This document shows, one piece after another, positions 43,284-50,610 of a stretch of 50,610 nucleotides of DNA. Source of the DNA: an uncultured Pseudomonadales bacterium. GTDB taxonomy: Bacteria; Pseudomonadota; Gammaproteobacteria; Pseudomonadales; UBA7434. The translations under genes and the position numbers were made by a program. The notes beneath the pieces were generated by a model. That model did no database searches. It had not been told where the DNA came from and was given only the letters and a program-made list of their open reading frames with translations. The DNA lies in contig CAJQKT010000004.1 in NCBI GenBank assembly GCA_905478995.1, positions 1-50,610 of the forward strand. The letters are read 5' to 3'. How positions within the stretch are numbered: position 1 is the first letter of the stretch; each line of letters opens with the position of its first letter.

Positions 43284-43327
43284 GCTTAGCCACCCTGCCA
43301 GCAAGGCTAAGCCAAGCTAGATTTTTT
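43284..43327. terminator. Terminator between the DUF3604 and wax-ester synthase genes
   Basis: GCTTAGCC at 43284-43291 and GGCTAAGC at 43305-43312 form a stem with a 13-base loop; a T-run at about 43322-43327 follows on the plus strand. It overlaps the end of the opposite gene. Confidence 0.55.
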
Positions 43328-44815
43328 TCGGCCCTTTCTTGCCGGCTTTTTATTTGTCGGTTTTTCAATTGCCGATGCGCTTGATTTTTTTACAGGCCGA
43401 GCTTGGTTGTTCAGTAACCCTGCCGCATCTTCAAGCTCCGTCAAGGCCTGCTCCATATAGTCAATTAGGCGCTGCGCCTGCGGCATGGTGCGGCGGCAAG
43501 CGGTAATACCAAAGTCGACATTTTTATCGTAAGTTACCATAGTGATATTGAGCGCAATGCCTTCGGTAACAATCGATGCTGGATACACCCCCTCAAGCCT
43601 AGCGCCATTCCAAAACATGGGTTCACGCGGGCCGGGCACATTAGAGATAATTGTATTGAATGGCGGCAACCGGCTCATCAAACCTAACGGAATCATCAAC
43701 AACCCCGGCATTTGAATCATCATACTGACTAATTGCGCCTCAGCAGGGGACATCTCTTTAAAGTAATCTTTACCGGCAACAGTAGATGCCTGAATTGCGA
43801 CCATCCGTTGACCGGCATCGCTAATATCGGTGGCCAAATCAGCGATCATAGTGCCTACAGCATTCGATGAATCCAAATCTCCGTCACGACGCAGCGAAAT
43901 AGGCACCATCGCTTTAAGAGATTTTTCCGGCAGCTTGGAATGATTGCGTAAGTACAGCCGCAGTGCACCCGCACACATCGCCAACACCGCATCATTAAAG
44001 GTGCCGTCGAACGCCCTACCCACGGCACGAATACGCTCGAAAGACCACGACTGAGCAACAAAGCGTCGCGCGCCGTCCACCGGCGTATTAATTGATGAGC
44101 GGGGTACGTTGAGAAATGGCATCATCAAAGGGCCGCCTTGCCCCATCCACGCCCCTGTAAAACGCTTCAGCGCGCCGAATAAATGTACGCCACTATCGAA
44201 CGTCGATTTCAATACCTCACTGACATTGCGTAACTCGGCATCACTAAAAGCCGGCGGCTCACGATGATCCAGTGATGCACGATATTGCTCACCGGCCTCG
44301 CGCGACAGGGGTGAAACATGAATACGATGGTGCGGATCTTGAGAGAGCATGCTGCGGCCAAGATGAATCGCTCGAGAACCATCAACGGCCGCATGATGAT
44401 ACTTGGAATACACAGCAAGCTGGCGATCTTGCAAACCCTCTATCAAGTGCATTTCCCAAAGCGGACGATTGCGATCGAGTAAGGTACTGTGTAGACGCGA
44501 AACCAAATTAAACAGCTCGCGATAACGCCCCGGCTTAGGTAGTGCCGAGTGGCGAATATGATAGTCCAAATCAAGCGACTCATCCTCTTGCCAATAACTT
44601 GGGCCAGCAGGACCAAGCAGACCCGTTTTCAATCGGTCGGCGAATGGCCGCTGAAATTCATTGGCACTGCGCAGCCCATCGGCAAGACCATGCAAAAATT
44701 CTTGCTCGTCAACTCCTTCAGGTAAGGTAAAAAGATTCACCCCGCCTACATGCATCGGCGTCTCACGACTTTCCGAGAGCAAAAATGCAGTATCTAAAAA
44801 ACTCAATCGCTTCAT
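43307..44815 (-). CDS. Wax ester synthase/diacylglycerol acyltransferase (WS/DGAT)
   Basis: A 502-residue acyltransferase. It starts MKRLSFLDTAFLLSESRETP and has the HHAAVDG catalytic motif (140-146), RSSINTPVDGARRF, and NVPGPREPMFWNGARLEG. It joins acyl-CoA to a fatty alcohol or diacylglycerol to make storage lipid. A Lys/Arg-rich tail of about 30 residues follows the enzyme domain. AAGGTGA precedes the ATG. The patatin gene lies upstream in the same direction. Confidence 0.93.
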   Translation of the reverse strand: MKRLSFLDTAFLLSESRETPMHVGGVNLFTLPEGVDEQEFLHGLADGLRSANEFQRPFADRLKTGLLGPAGPSYWQEDESLDLDYHIRHSALPKPGRYRELFNLVSRLHSTLLDRNRPLWEMHLIEGLQDRQLAVYSKYHHAAVDGSRAIHLGRSMLSQDPHHRIHVSPLSREAGEQYRASLDHREPPAFSDAELRNVSEVLKSTFDSGVHLFGALKRFTGAWMGQGGPLMMPFLNVPRSSINTPVDGARRFVAQSWSFERIRAVGRAFDGTFNDAVLAMCAGALRLYLRNHSKLPEKSLKAMVPISLRRDGDLDSSNAVGTMIADLATDISDAGQRMVAIQASTVAGKDYFKEMSPAEAQLVSMMIQMPGLLMIPLGLMSRLPPFNTIISNVPGPREPMFWNGARLEGVYPASIVTEGIALNITMVTYDKNVDFGITACRRTMPQAQRLIDYMEQALTELEDAAGLLNNQARPVKKSSASAIEKPTNKKPARKGRKKSSLA

Positions 44816-44898
44816 GAAATCACCTTCTGTACGGCTCTTTTGGCTAGTCGTTTTTAACCAGCTACTTTCTTCTTGCTCAAACTATTTGTAACTTTTTG

Positions 44899-46374
44899 CT
44901 AAGCATTTATTTTCTTTTTTCGAGAGATCTTTGTTTTACTTACATATTCCTCTTCATAATTTATCAATATTTCATCTAACACTTTGCTTATGCGAGTTTG
45001 CATGCGAATCATTTCAATCTTTCGCCAACTCGAGTGCTCGCCAGAAGCCACTAACTCCATGGCCTCCTCTGATGAAATACGCATCAACATTTTAAAGGGG
45101 TTGTGAAAGCGGCTGCGAGGCAGAATGTTAATGTCACCAATATAATCCTGATTGACTACGGATATAAAGGTATTGGCCGCGCGTGCCCAGGCCGTGTCCC
45201 GATTTAGCGGTTTTTGCCAAATAGCCGCAGTCGCATTCAACCATTCGCGAGTCGTTTGTCTGGCTGTACTAGTCAAAATAGCCCGGACGCCACGTTGATG
45301 CTTACTGTCGGTAATAAACGGTAGAACGGCTGGATTCGCCTGACTCACAATATAGTGATTGACACCATAAAGCCGCGCCAGACGCTTACTGGGAAGATCA
45401 TCGCTCACCGAACCATCCACCCACTTGCGAGAGGGCAAATAGGGCTGACGCTCGCCCTGCTTATTACGTGCCTCCAGCATCACCGGCGGAAAAATACCCG
45501 GCACTGCGGTTGAAGCCAGCACTGCATTTCGGATCAATACATTGGGAGAAGTAATTGCATTTAAAAGGCGAGACGTTTGGTGCGTCTCGGCTGCAGCGAC
45601 CGAGATATTCAGCATTCTGCCGGTATGCTCAAAAGCTTCTTGAAAAGTCATGTCTGGAATCATACGAGCAATGGACGCCTCAACCTCAGCAGCGCGCAAC
45701 ATACCAGCCCCTGTGCCACGGTCCTGAATGGCCAGCTCGGCTTCACGAGCAACTTCGTCGGTCAAATAGTCATAGCTAAGTTTGTCGGTAAGCTCATCGT
45801 CAGCGTGGGTGCACAGCAAAGCTCCAACCAATGCACCACCACTAGCACCGGACATAATATTAGGGAGTAACCGCTGCTCCCATAGCGCCTTCGCCACACC
45901 AATATGAAAATACAGCAACATACCCGAACCGCTCATCATCAACGCCGACCGGCCAAAACAATGATGGGCGCGCCGAAAGAAATCGAGCTTTTCTTCAAAA
46001 CTAATATCATCGACTGCAGGGCTTGCAAGCAGCTCAAGTGCCGAGGCAATTTCATCAACATAATCGACAATTAATTGCTTGGTACCAAATAGTGCCGGCT
46101 CATACAGTGACGATTTGCCCATGCCTCCCATGTTGCCATGAATACCCTCATTAAGCGTAAACAGTAAACCGGCGTAGTCGTGTCGTGCACGCTGCGACTG
46201 TAAGCGATCTAAGCGAATACGGATCGATACATGATCGTACTGACTCGACACATCATTACTACGCCACCGATCACGACCTCGCTCCTTATCATAGGCTAAA
46301 GCGAGATCCTTCCACTCGTCATAGCTTTCGGCCTCTTCGAGGGCTTTTTCGAGCTTGCGATTTTTCAACATCAT
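44899..46374 (-). CDS. Patatin-like phospholipase with DUF3336
   Basis: A 491-residue lipase-like protein. The N-terminal DUF3336 region (about 10-140) is followed by a patatin domain: SGSGMLLYFHIGVAKALWE (oxyanion hole), GASGG with Ser178 as nucleophile and WVDGS with Asp320. Relatives are triacylglycerol lipases of lipid droplets. A basic end (KTKISRKKKINA) may bind lipid or membrane. It is directly upstream of WS/DGAT, so storage and breakdown of neutral lipid are coupled here. AGGAAG precedes the ATG. Confidence 0.9.
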   Translation of the reverse strand: MMLKNRKLEKALEEAESYDEWKDLALAYDKERGRDRWRSNDVSSQYDHVSIRIRLDRLQSQRARHDYAGLLFTLNEGIHGNMGGMGKSSLYEPALFGTKQLIVDYVDEIASALELLASPAVDDISFEEKLDFFRRAHHCFGRSALMMSGSGMLLYFHIGVAKALWEQRLLPNIMSGASGGALVGALLCTHADDELTDKLSYDYLTDEVAREAELAIQDRGTGAGMLRAAEVEASIARMIPDMTFQEAFEHTGRMLNISVAAAETHQTSRLLNAITSPNVLIRNAVLASTAVPGIFPPVMLEARNKQGERQPYLPSRKWVDGSVSDDLPSKRLARLYGVNHYIVSQANPAVLPFITDSKHQRGVRAILTSTARQTTREWLNATAAIWQKPLNRDTAWARAANTFISVVNQDYIGDINILPRSRFHNPFKMLMRISSEEAMELVASGEHSSWRKIEMIRMQTRISKVLDEILINYEEEYVSKTKISRKKKINA

Positions 46375-46695
46375 TCGTTCGACTTCCTAAAAGCTAACCG
46401 CAGAATCTTTTGCCAGTATTTAAACAGCGGCGCCAAGAGCCGAGCGTCCGGTAGCCGGCTATTCAATTCTACAGAAAAGGTGTGGGTTCATTGTACACAG
46501 TGCAACAGCAGTGTACCTACCCAAGTTGGATCCGCTCGCTACAAAAGCGTTGGGGGAAAAACCAGCCGGCTTGAGCGGAGGAAGGTTGCAGCACCACAAA
46601 ATCACTTTGAAAAACCTTCATCGAGAATAATTCAAGTTATTCTTTTTTATGGGTTTTTATGCCGGTACAGCTTTTATTCCAAGAGTCATGGGCAT
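46375..46695. other. Intergenic region upstream of the patatin gene
   Basis: No gene is seen. GTACAC at 46493-46498 and GTGTAC at 46511-46516 form an inverted repeat with a 12-base spacer, about 120 bases upstream of the patatin start; it may be an operator. Confidence 0.4.
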
Positions 46696-47379
46696 TCATT
46701 TCTGCAGTAACTTTTGAGCATTTTGTGCAAATTCATCCGCGTCTTTTTTATCGCTCAGCAAGTTACCCAAACTGAATGGCACGTCAATGCCTTTACTCAT
46801 ACCCGGCTGCTCTTTCATAGCACTCATCCACCGATCCAAATTCTCAAGGCCGTCTCGTGATACGCCCGACCATCTATAAGTGCGCACCCAGCACCAATTA
46901 GCAATATCAGCAATGGAGTAATCATCGGCCAGCCATTCATTTTGACCTAAGCGCACATCTAACACTTCAAATAAGCGCCGGCATTCACTTTGGTAGCGAT
47001 CAATCGCTGGCTGAATTTTTTCAGGAAAATACCGATAAAATACATTGGCCTGACCCATCATCGGGCCCACCCCTCCCATCTGAAACATCAGCCATTGTAT
47101 GACCTTAGAGCGCCCTTGCACGTCGGTAGGCATGAGTCGACCCGTTTTTTCCGCAAGATAAATCATAATGGCCCCCGACTCAAAAATCGGGAGCCCACCT
47201 GCCTCGTTATCTACAATAGCGGGAATACGCCCATTAGGGCTTATAGCAAGAAAATCGGGGAGCTTTTGCTCACCCTCTGAAATGTTTACGAAATGGGTCG
47301 TATAATCAAGCTCTAGCGCTTCGAGCGTGCAAGATGCCTTATGCCCGTTAGGTGTAGGAGCCGTATAAAGATCAATCAT
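46696..47379 (-). CDS. Glutathione S-transferase, Nu-class/YfcG-like
   Basis: A 227-residue GST. The N-terminal domain reads [20 protein letters not shown] and [12 protein letters not shown], with [11 protein letters not shown]; the C-terminal domain has [20 protein letters not shown] and [17 protein letters not shown], the pattern of YfcG/YghU-type enzymes, which have disulfide reductase activity. It lies downstream of the acyl-CoA ligase gene on the same strand. Confidence 0.9.
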   Translation of the reverse strand: MIDLYTAPTPNGHKASCTLEALELDYTTHFVNISEGEQKLPDFLAISPNGRIPAIVDNEAGGLPIFESGAIMIYLAEKTGRLMPTDVQGRSKVIQWLMFQMGGVGPMMGQANVFYRYFPEKIQPAIDRYQSECRRLFEVLDVRLGQNEWLADDYSIADIANWCWVRTYRWSGVSRDGLENLDRWMSAMKEQPGMSKGIDVPFSLGNLLSDKKDADEFAQNAQKLLQK

Positions 47380-47426
47380 GATTATGGTTCCCTTTGTGCT
47401 ATGGATTAACGACTTTAACTCTACAA

Positions 47427-49247
47427 TTAATAACCGGATTGACCACTAATAATCTGCTGATAAAAGGCGTCATCCAACAACTCGTAAGTCGTTGATCTAG
47501 GCTTAAGTACATAAATCGGATCATCGGTTTGACCAAGATGGTAAGCTTCTTTGCGTAACTTTCCTTTAAACAGTTTAAAAGTTACTGTGGTGTCTGCATC
47601 TTTTTGAATGCGCAAAAAGACCGGTCGTGAGAAGTTCGATAACTCCCGCTGCGCGAACTCAGAGAATGCTGTTACGTCTAATGCTTGATCAGGCTGAAGC
47701 GTCAAAGCCGCCATACCAGCCTTGCCTTCGATGCCCGGTATTTCAACACCGTAAATGTTTGCCATGTCTACCTGATCATAAGCATTGATCACTTCAGCGA
47801 CTTCATTGGTCGATACATTTTCTGCGCGCCAACGAAAGGTATCACCGACCCGATCAACAAACTGGAAATGTGGCAACCCCATGGCAAACCCCACATCGAT
47901 TTGTCGCACTAAATCACCCGTATTAAACCAGCGATCTCCTTTTTTACGCACACTGCGCATAATTTTACTCTCTGAAGCTTCCTTATTCTTGTATCCATCG
48001 AACTGATACTTTTTATCAATGGCAGAAAGCAGCAGGCCGGCCTGGCCTTTTTCTGCTTCGACTAAACGGCCCTGCTCATCGCGTATCATTTCATCAGCAT
48101 CAACATCATATTTGACCAACAAAATATCAGCCGAACTTGTGCCTATCGTCCGATCTTTGTTGAGCGCATTGATAAAGGTGGCGTTACCTTCACTAGAGCC
48201 ATAAATCTCACTAATTCGCTCCACGTTGAAACGCTCACGAAAAGCATCCCAAACATCTGGCCGCAACCCATTACCTAACATAGTATTTAATGGGTTATTC
48301 TTTTCTTCATCACACTCTGGCTGCATAGCCAAATAGCGACACAGCTCACCCACATAAACAAACAAATTAGTCTGATGGGCTTGCACTTCTTTCCAAAATT
48401 GACTGGCTGAAAAACGGCGCCGCAAAAATATCGAAGCGCCCGAAAAAAAACTAGAACCCACACCCGGTCCCAAACCAGTAAAATGATACAGAGGCAGGCA
48501 TATATAGATACGATCGCTTGGCTTTGCACGAAAGCCAATGCGGCTATAGGGGGTCGCTGCTGATAAATAGCGACGATGATAAATCACAGCTGCTTTAGGA
48601 AGCCCAGTAGTACCAGAGGTAAAGATATACAAAGCTTTCTCACCGGCACAGATCTCTTTTGTTTCAGGCAAATTATCCGCAGACATCTGCGCCAGTTCGC
48701 CAGTTAGATCTTGCATCCAACTCGGTGCGCTGTCGCCTCCGTTGTCACACGCGATGTCTCTCACCCACAGGTAGTCACTATCGGCAAGTGGCAAATCGGC
48801 TTTTACCTCCAACACTGGGTCGAGAAGCTCCTGCCCAACAATGCATTTTCTGGCGTCAGTAGTGGCAATACAGTGAACCAGCGGTTTACCCGTGAGGCTA
48901 GTGTTAATCAACCCCGTTACGGCACCAAGCTTGGCTAACGCCACAATACACGCCAGCATCTCAATGCGATTTTCCATGAGCAAAGCCACCGCGTCACCGC
49001 GCGCCACACCCTGCTGCTTTAAGGCATGAGCAAATTGGTTGGCCAGCCTATTAAACTCACCCCAGGTAAGCTCTCTGCCTTCAAAGATGATTGCCGAGTC
49101 ATGCTGACAACGTGCCGCAGTTTCCTCAAACATCCGCCCCAATGATTCCTTACTATCATCTTTAGGCGGCTTATACAGGGCAACTACCGGCAGCATGTAT
49201 AAAAAATCCTGCAATACTGTGCGATATTCTTTGAGCTTTATTTTCAT
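47427..49247 (-). CDS. FATP/FadD6-type long-chain acyl-CoA synthetase
   Basis: An AMP-forming ligase of about 606 residues. The P-loop is [14 protein letters not shown], and [35 protein letters not shown] and [21 protein letters not shown] follow in order, matching fatty-acid transport proteins (FATP/FadD6). It activates a fatty or bile-acid-like carboxylate to its CoA ester. The ATG at 49247 and a GTG nine bases upstream are both possible starts; AGGAG lies just before the GTG. Confidence 0.92.
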   Translation of the reverse strand: MKIKLKEYRTVLQDFLYMLPVVALYKPPKDDSKESLGRMFEETAARCQHDSAIIFEGRELTWGEFNRLANQFAHALKQQGVARGDAVALLMENRIEMLACIVALAKLGAVTGLINTSLTGKPLVHCIATTDARKCIVGQELLDPVLEVKADLPLADSDYLWVRDIACDNGGDSAPSWMQDLTGELAQMSADNLPETKEICAGEKALYIFTSGTTGLPKAAVIYHRRYLSAATPYSRIGFRAKPSDRIYICLPLYHFTGLGPGVGSSFFSGASIFLRRRFSASQFWKEVQAHQTNLFVYVGELCRYLAMQPECDEEKNNPLNTMLGNGLRPDVWDAFRERFNVERISEIYGSSEGNATFINALNKDRTIGTSSADILLVKYDVDADEMIRDEQGRLVEAEKGQAGLLLSAIDKKYQFDGYKNKEASESKIMRSVRKKGDRWFNTGDLVRQIDVGFAMGLPHFQFVDRVGDTFRWRAENVSTNEVAEVINAYDQVDMANIYGVEIPGIEGKAGMAALTLQPDQALDVTAFSEFAQRELSNFSRPVFLRIQKDADTTVTFKLFKGKLRKEAYHLGQTDDPIYVLKPRSTTYELLDDAFYQQIISGQSGY

Positions 49248-49298
49248 TGGCCCCACAAACTCCTGAGTAATGTTTTTTACATTTTTTGCACATACTAC

Positions 49299-50483
49299 TT
49301 AATCTGACACCCTTAAGTCAGGACCCCACACTTCTAAGTGATTGACTCGCTCAACGCGGCGGTATGTTGTCAGGTCAAGAATTTCCAAAAGGCCGGTTTC
49401 CGAAAATAAATCAGTTATCGCACGCTGCGCTGCTGGCGATGCTTGCATGACGCTATCTTGTAATCTTTGTAGTAAATAAAACCGATATGGCATGACGCTA
49501 GTTTTCAAGCTGATACCCCTCCAGCCAAATTCAACGTTACCGATAACGCGCGACTCCGGCTTTTTCAAACCGTTAGTTCCCGTTTCAAGCTGTAAGTTTT
49601 CATCGATCCACTCATTAGCAAATTGGACCTGCGCCCTTAACTCTGGCAAATACTCTTGTGCCACATAGCGCATAAGGTTTTTTAAAGTAGCCGGCATAGC
49701 ATCGTCTGAAAATAAATTTTCGCCAGCCGAGAAACCATCAGTTAGGACTTGCTCGGGCGCATTCATTCGCTCTACGTAGCGAAAAACCTCAGGCGCATAC
49801 TCACGCATTTGCAAAGATGGATAAGGATCACGCGCAAGATGCGCAAATAACGGTGCAATCAATCCATAATCACCAATAGTCGGCCTGCCACCCAACAAAT
49901 AGGGCGCCGACTTTAAATGCGTAGAAAATAGATCAAGAAACTCAGCGTAGCTTTGTTCAATTAACGGAATTGATTCTAGCGTGACGCCAAAAGCCACCGC
50001 TGCTGCTCGCATCCGCTTGCTCGCAAAATCAAAAACTTTTTCAGCTGTCTCAACATCGGCAGAAGGGAACAAACTCGCCATAAAGTCGTTTTTAAGGAAG
50101 GATAGATTGGTCTCATCAAAATTCCACCGGTAGTGCATAGCCGGCCGTAACATGCCCTCACCACCAAACAATTCAAATAAATAAGCTACGGCGCGCGCCA
50201 CGCCTGTTGAGGGGTATGCCGGCAATCTCATCGACTCATTATTAGCAGCGGCCTGCTGTTCAAAAAAATCAATGATGTCGGCGCCATCCTGAATCAACGT
50301 GCCATTTGAAGTCTCAAGGACGGGCATAATCATACGCCCCACTGCTGGCACAATTTTTTCTGCAAAATACGGATCGCCACCAGCACGCTCAACAAAGGGA
50401 ATATGCTGCTTACGCAAATAGCTGCGCACCTTACCCATATAAAGCGAGGCAGACATTCCATAGAGTTGATAAACTTCAGGCAT
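49299..50483 (-). CDS. GST-fold protein with MHYRW block, copy 2
   Basis: A 394-residue relative of the protein at 24731-25846. The N-terminal GST-like domain is VYQLYGMSASLYMGKVRSYL with IMPVLETSNGTLIQDGADI; the helical part has RPAMHYRWNFDETNLSF and LGGRPTIGDYGLIAPLFAHL. It is probably first in the minus-strand group with the acyl-CoA ligase and the true GST. The substrate is unknown. Confidence 0.8.
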   Translation of the reverse strand: MPEVYQLYGMSASLYMGKVRSYLRKQHIPFVERAGGDPYFAEKIVPAVGRMIMPVLETSNGTLIQDGADIIDFFEQQAAANNESMRLPAYPSTGVARAVAYLFELFGGEGMLRPAMHYRWNFDETNLSFLKNDFMASLFPSADVETAEKVFDFASKRMRAAAVAFGVTLESIPLIEQSYAEFLDLFSTHLKSAPYLLGGRPTIGDYGLIAPLFAHLARDPYPSLQMREYAPEVFRYVERMNAPEQVLTDGFSAGENLFSDDAMPATLKNLMRYVAQEYLPELRAQVQFANEWIDENLQLETGTNGLKKPESRVIGNVEFGWRGISLKTSVMPYRFYLLQRLQDSVMQASPAAQRAITDLFSETGLLEILDLTTYRRVERVNHLEVWGPDLRVSD

Positions 50484-50610
50484 TTAACGTCCTTAAAACA
50501 CAGATTTAGGTGGTTCAAATGAATTTACACTAATTATGCCATAAGATTTGTATAGAGTGCACTATCTCGATTTGGCGGGGTTATTGGCAACCTAAAGAAC
50601 AGCCCTGCTA

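Overview
The window reads as chromosomal DNA of a marine-type gammaproteobacterium. Moderate GC, several exported proteins with PEP-CTERM-like C-terminal sorting signals, two formylglycine sulfatases, a photolyase/cryptochrome pair, and many genes for fatty-acid, wax-ester and acyl-CoA metabolism suggest the Cellvibrionales/Spongiibacteraceae neighbourhood. That placement is inferred from gene content only. I saw no rRNA, tRNA, CRISPR array, insertion sequence or phage gene.

Region 1 (1-5.5 kb) is fast-evolving surface-protein DNA. A duplicated non-coding repeat is followed by four exported-protein genes. The first (582-1844) is broken by two in-frame TAA codons. The second and third share a leader and N-terminal half. 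The third is a chimera: its front half matches the second gene and its back half (VCBS-like domain, calcium-binding repeats, C-terminal anchor) matches the broken first gene. The fourth carries a PEP-CTERM-like tail.

Region 2 (5.7-12.8 kb) is the most interesting part. A Zur-type Fur-family regulator is followed by two tandem palindromes that overlap the promoter of a five-gene set: two exported proteins with HxHxDF motifs and C-terminal sorting signals, a right-handed beta-helix lipoprotein, a TonB-dependent receptor with a His-rich loop, and a third HxHxDF protein that has lost its C-terminal anchor by a frameshift. The HxHxDF proteins resemble the Zur-repressed 'all3515-type' PEP-CTERM proteins. 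I read the locus as a surface zinc-capture and import system whose beta-helix component and three-paralogue layout look undescribed.

Region 3 (12.9-22.8 kb) holds small envelope genes (membrane protein, exported methyltransferase-like lipoprotein, MAPEG protein, DUF4136 lipoprotein), a glycoside-hydrolase-like lipoprotein preceded by a perfect 23-bp palindrome, an exported glutathione peroxidase, and a light/DNA-repair group: an iron-sulfur bacterial photolyase, a DASH cryptochrome and a divergent DCC-type (DUF393) redox protein.

Region 4 (22.9-35.1 kb) contains two sulfatase loci, a GST-like protein, an SDR, a TetR regulator divergent from a DUF2855 protein, a saccharopine-dehydrogenase-like enoyl reductase, and a LysR regulator divergent from a DJ-1/PfpI, small membrane protein and sulfatase operon.

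Region 5 (35.3-50.5 kb) is lipid and xenobiotic metabolism: enoyl-CoA hydratase, DUF1145, an AraC regulator divergent from acyl-CoA dehydrogenase, Baeyer-Villiger-type monooxygenase and DUF3604 genes, then a minus-strand group of wax-ester synthase, patatin, GST, FATP-type acyl-CoA ligase and a second GST-like protein. The direct repeats in the AraC/acyl-CoA-dehydrogenase gap and an 18-bp perfect stem inside the monooxygenase 5' coding region are the regulatory signals worth testing there.
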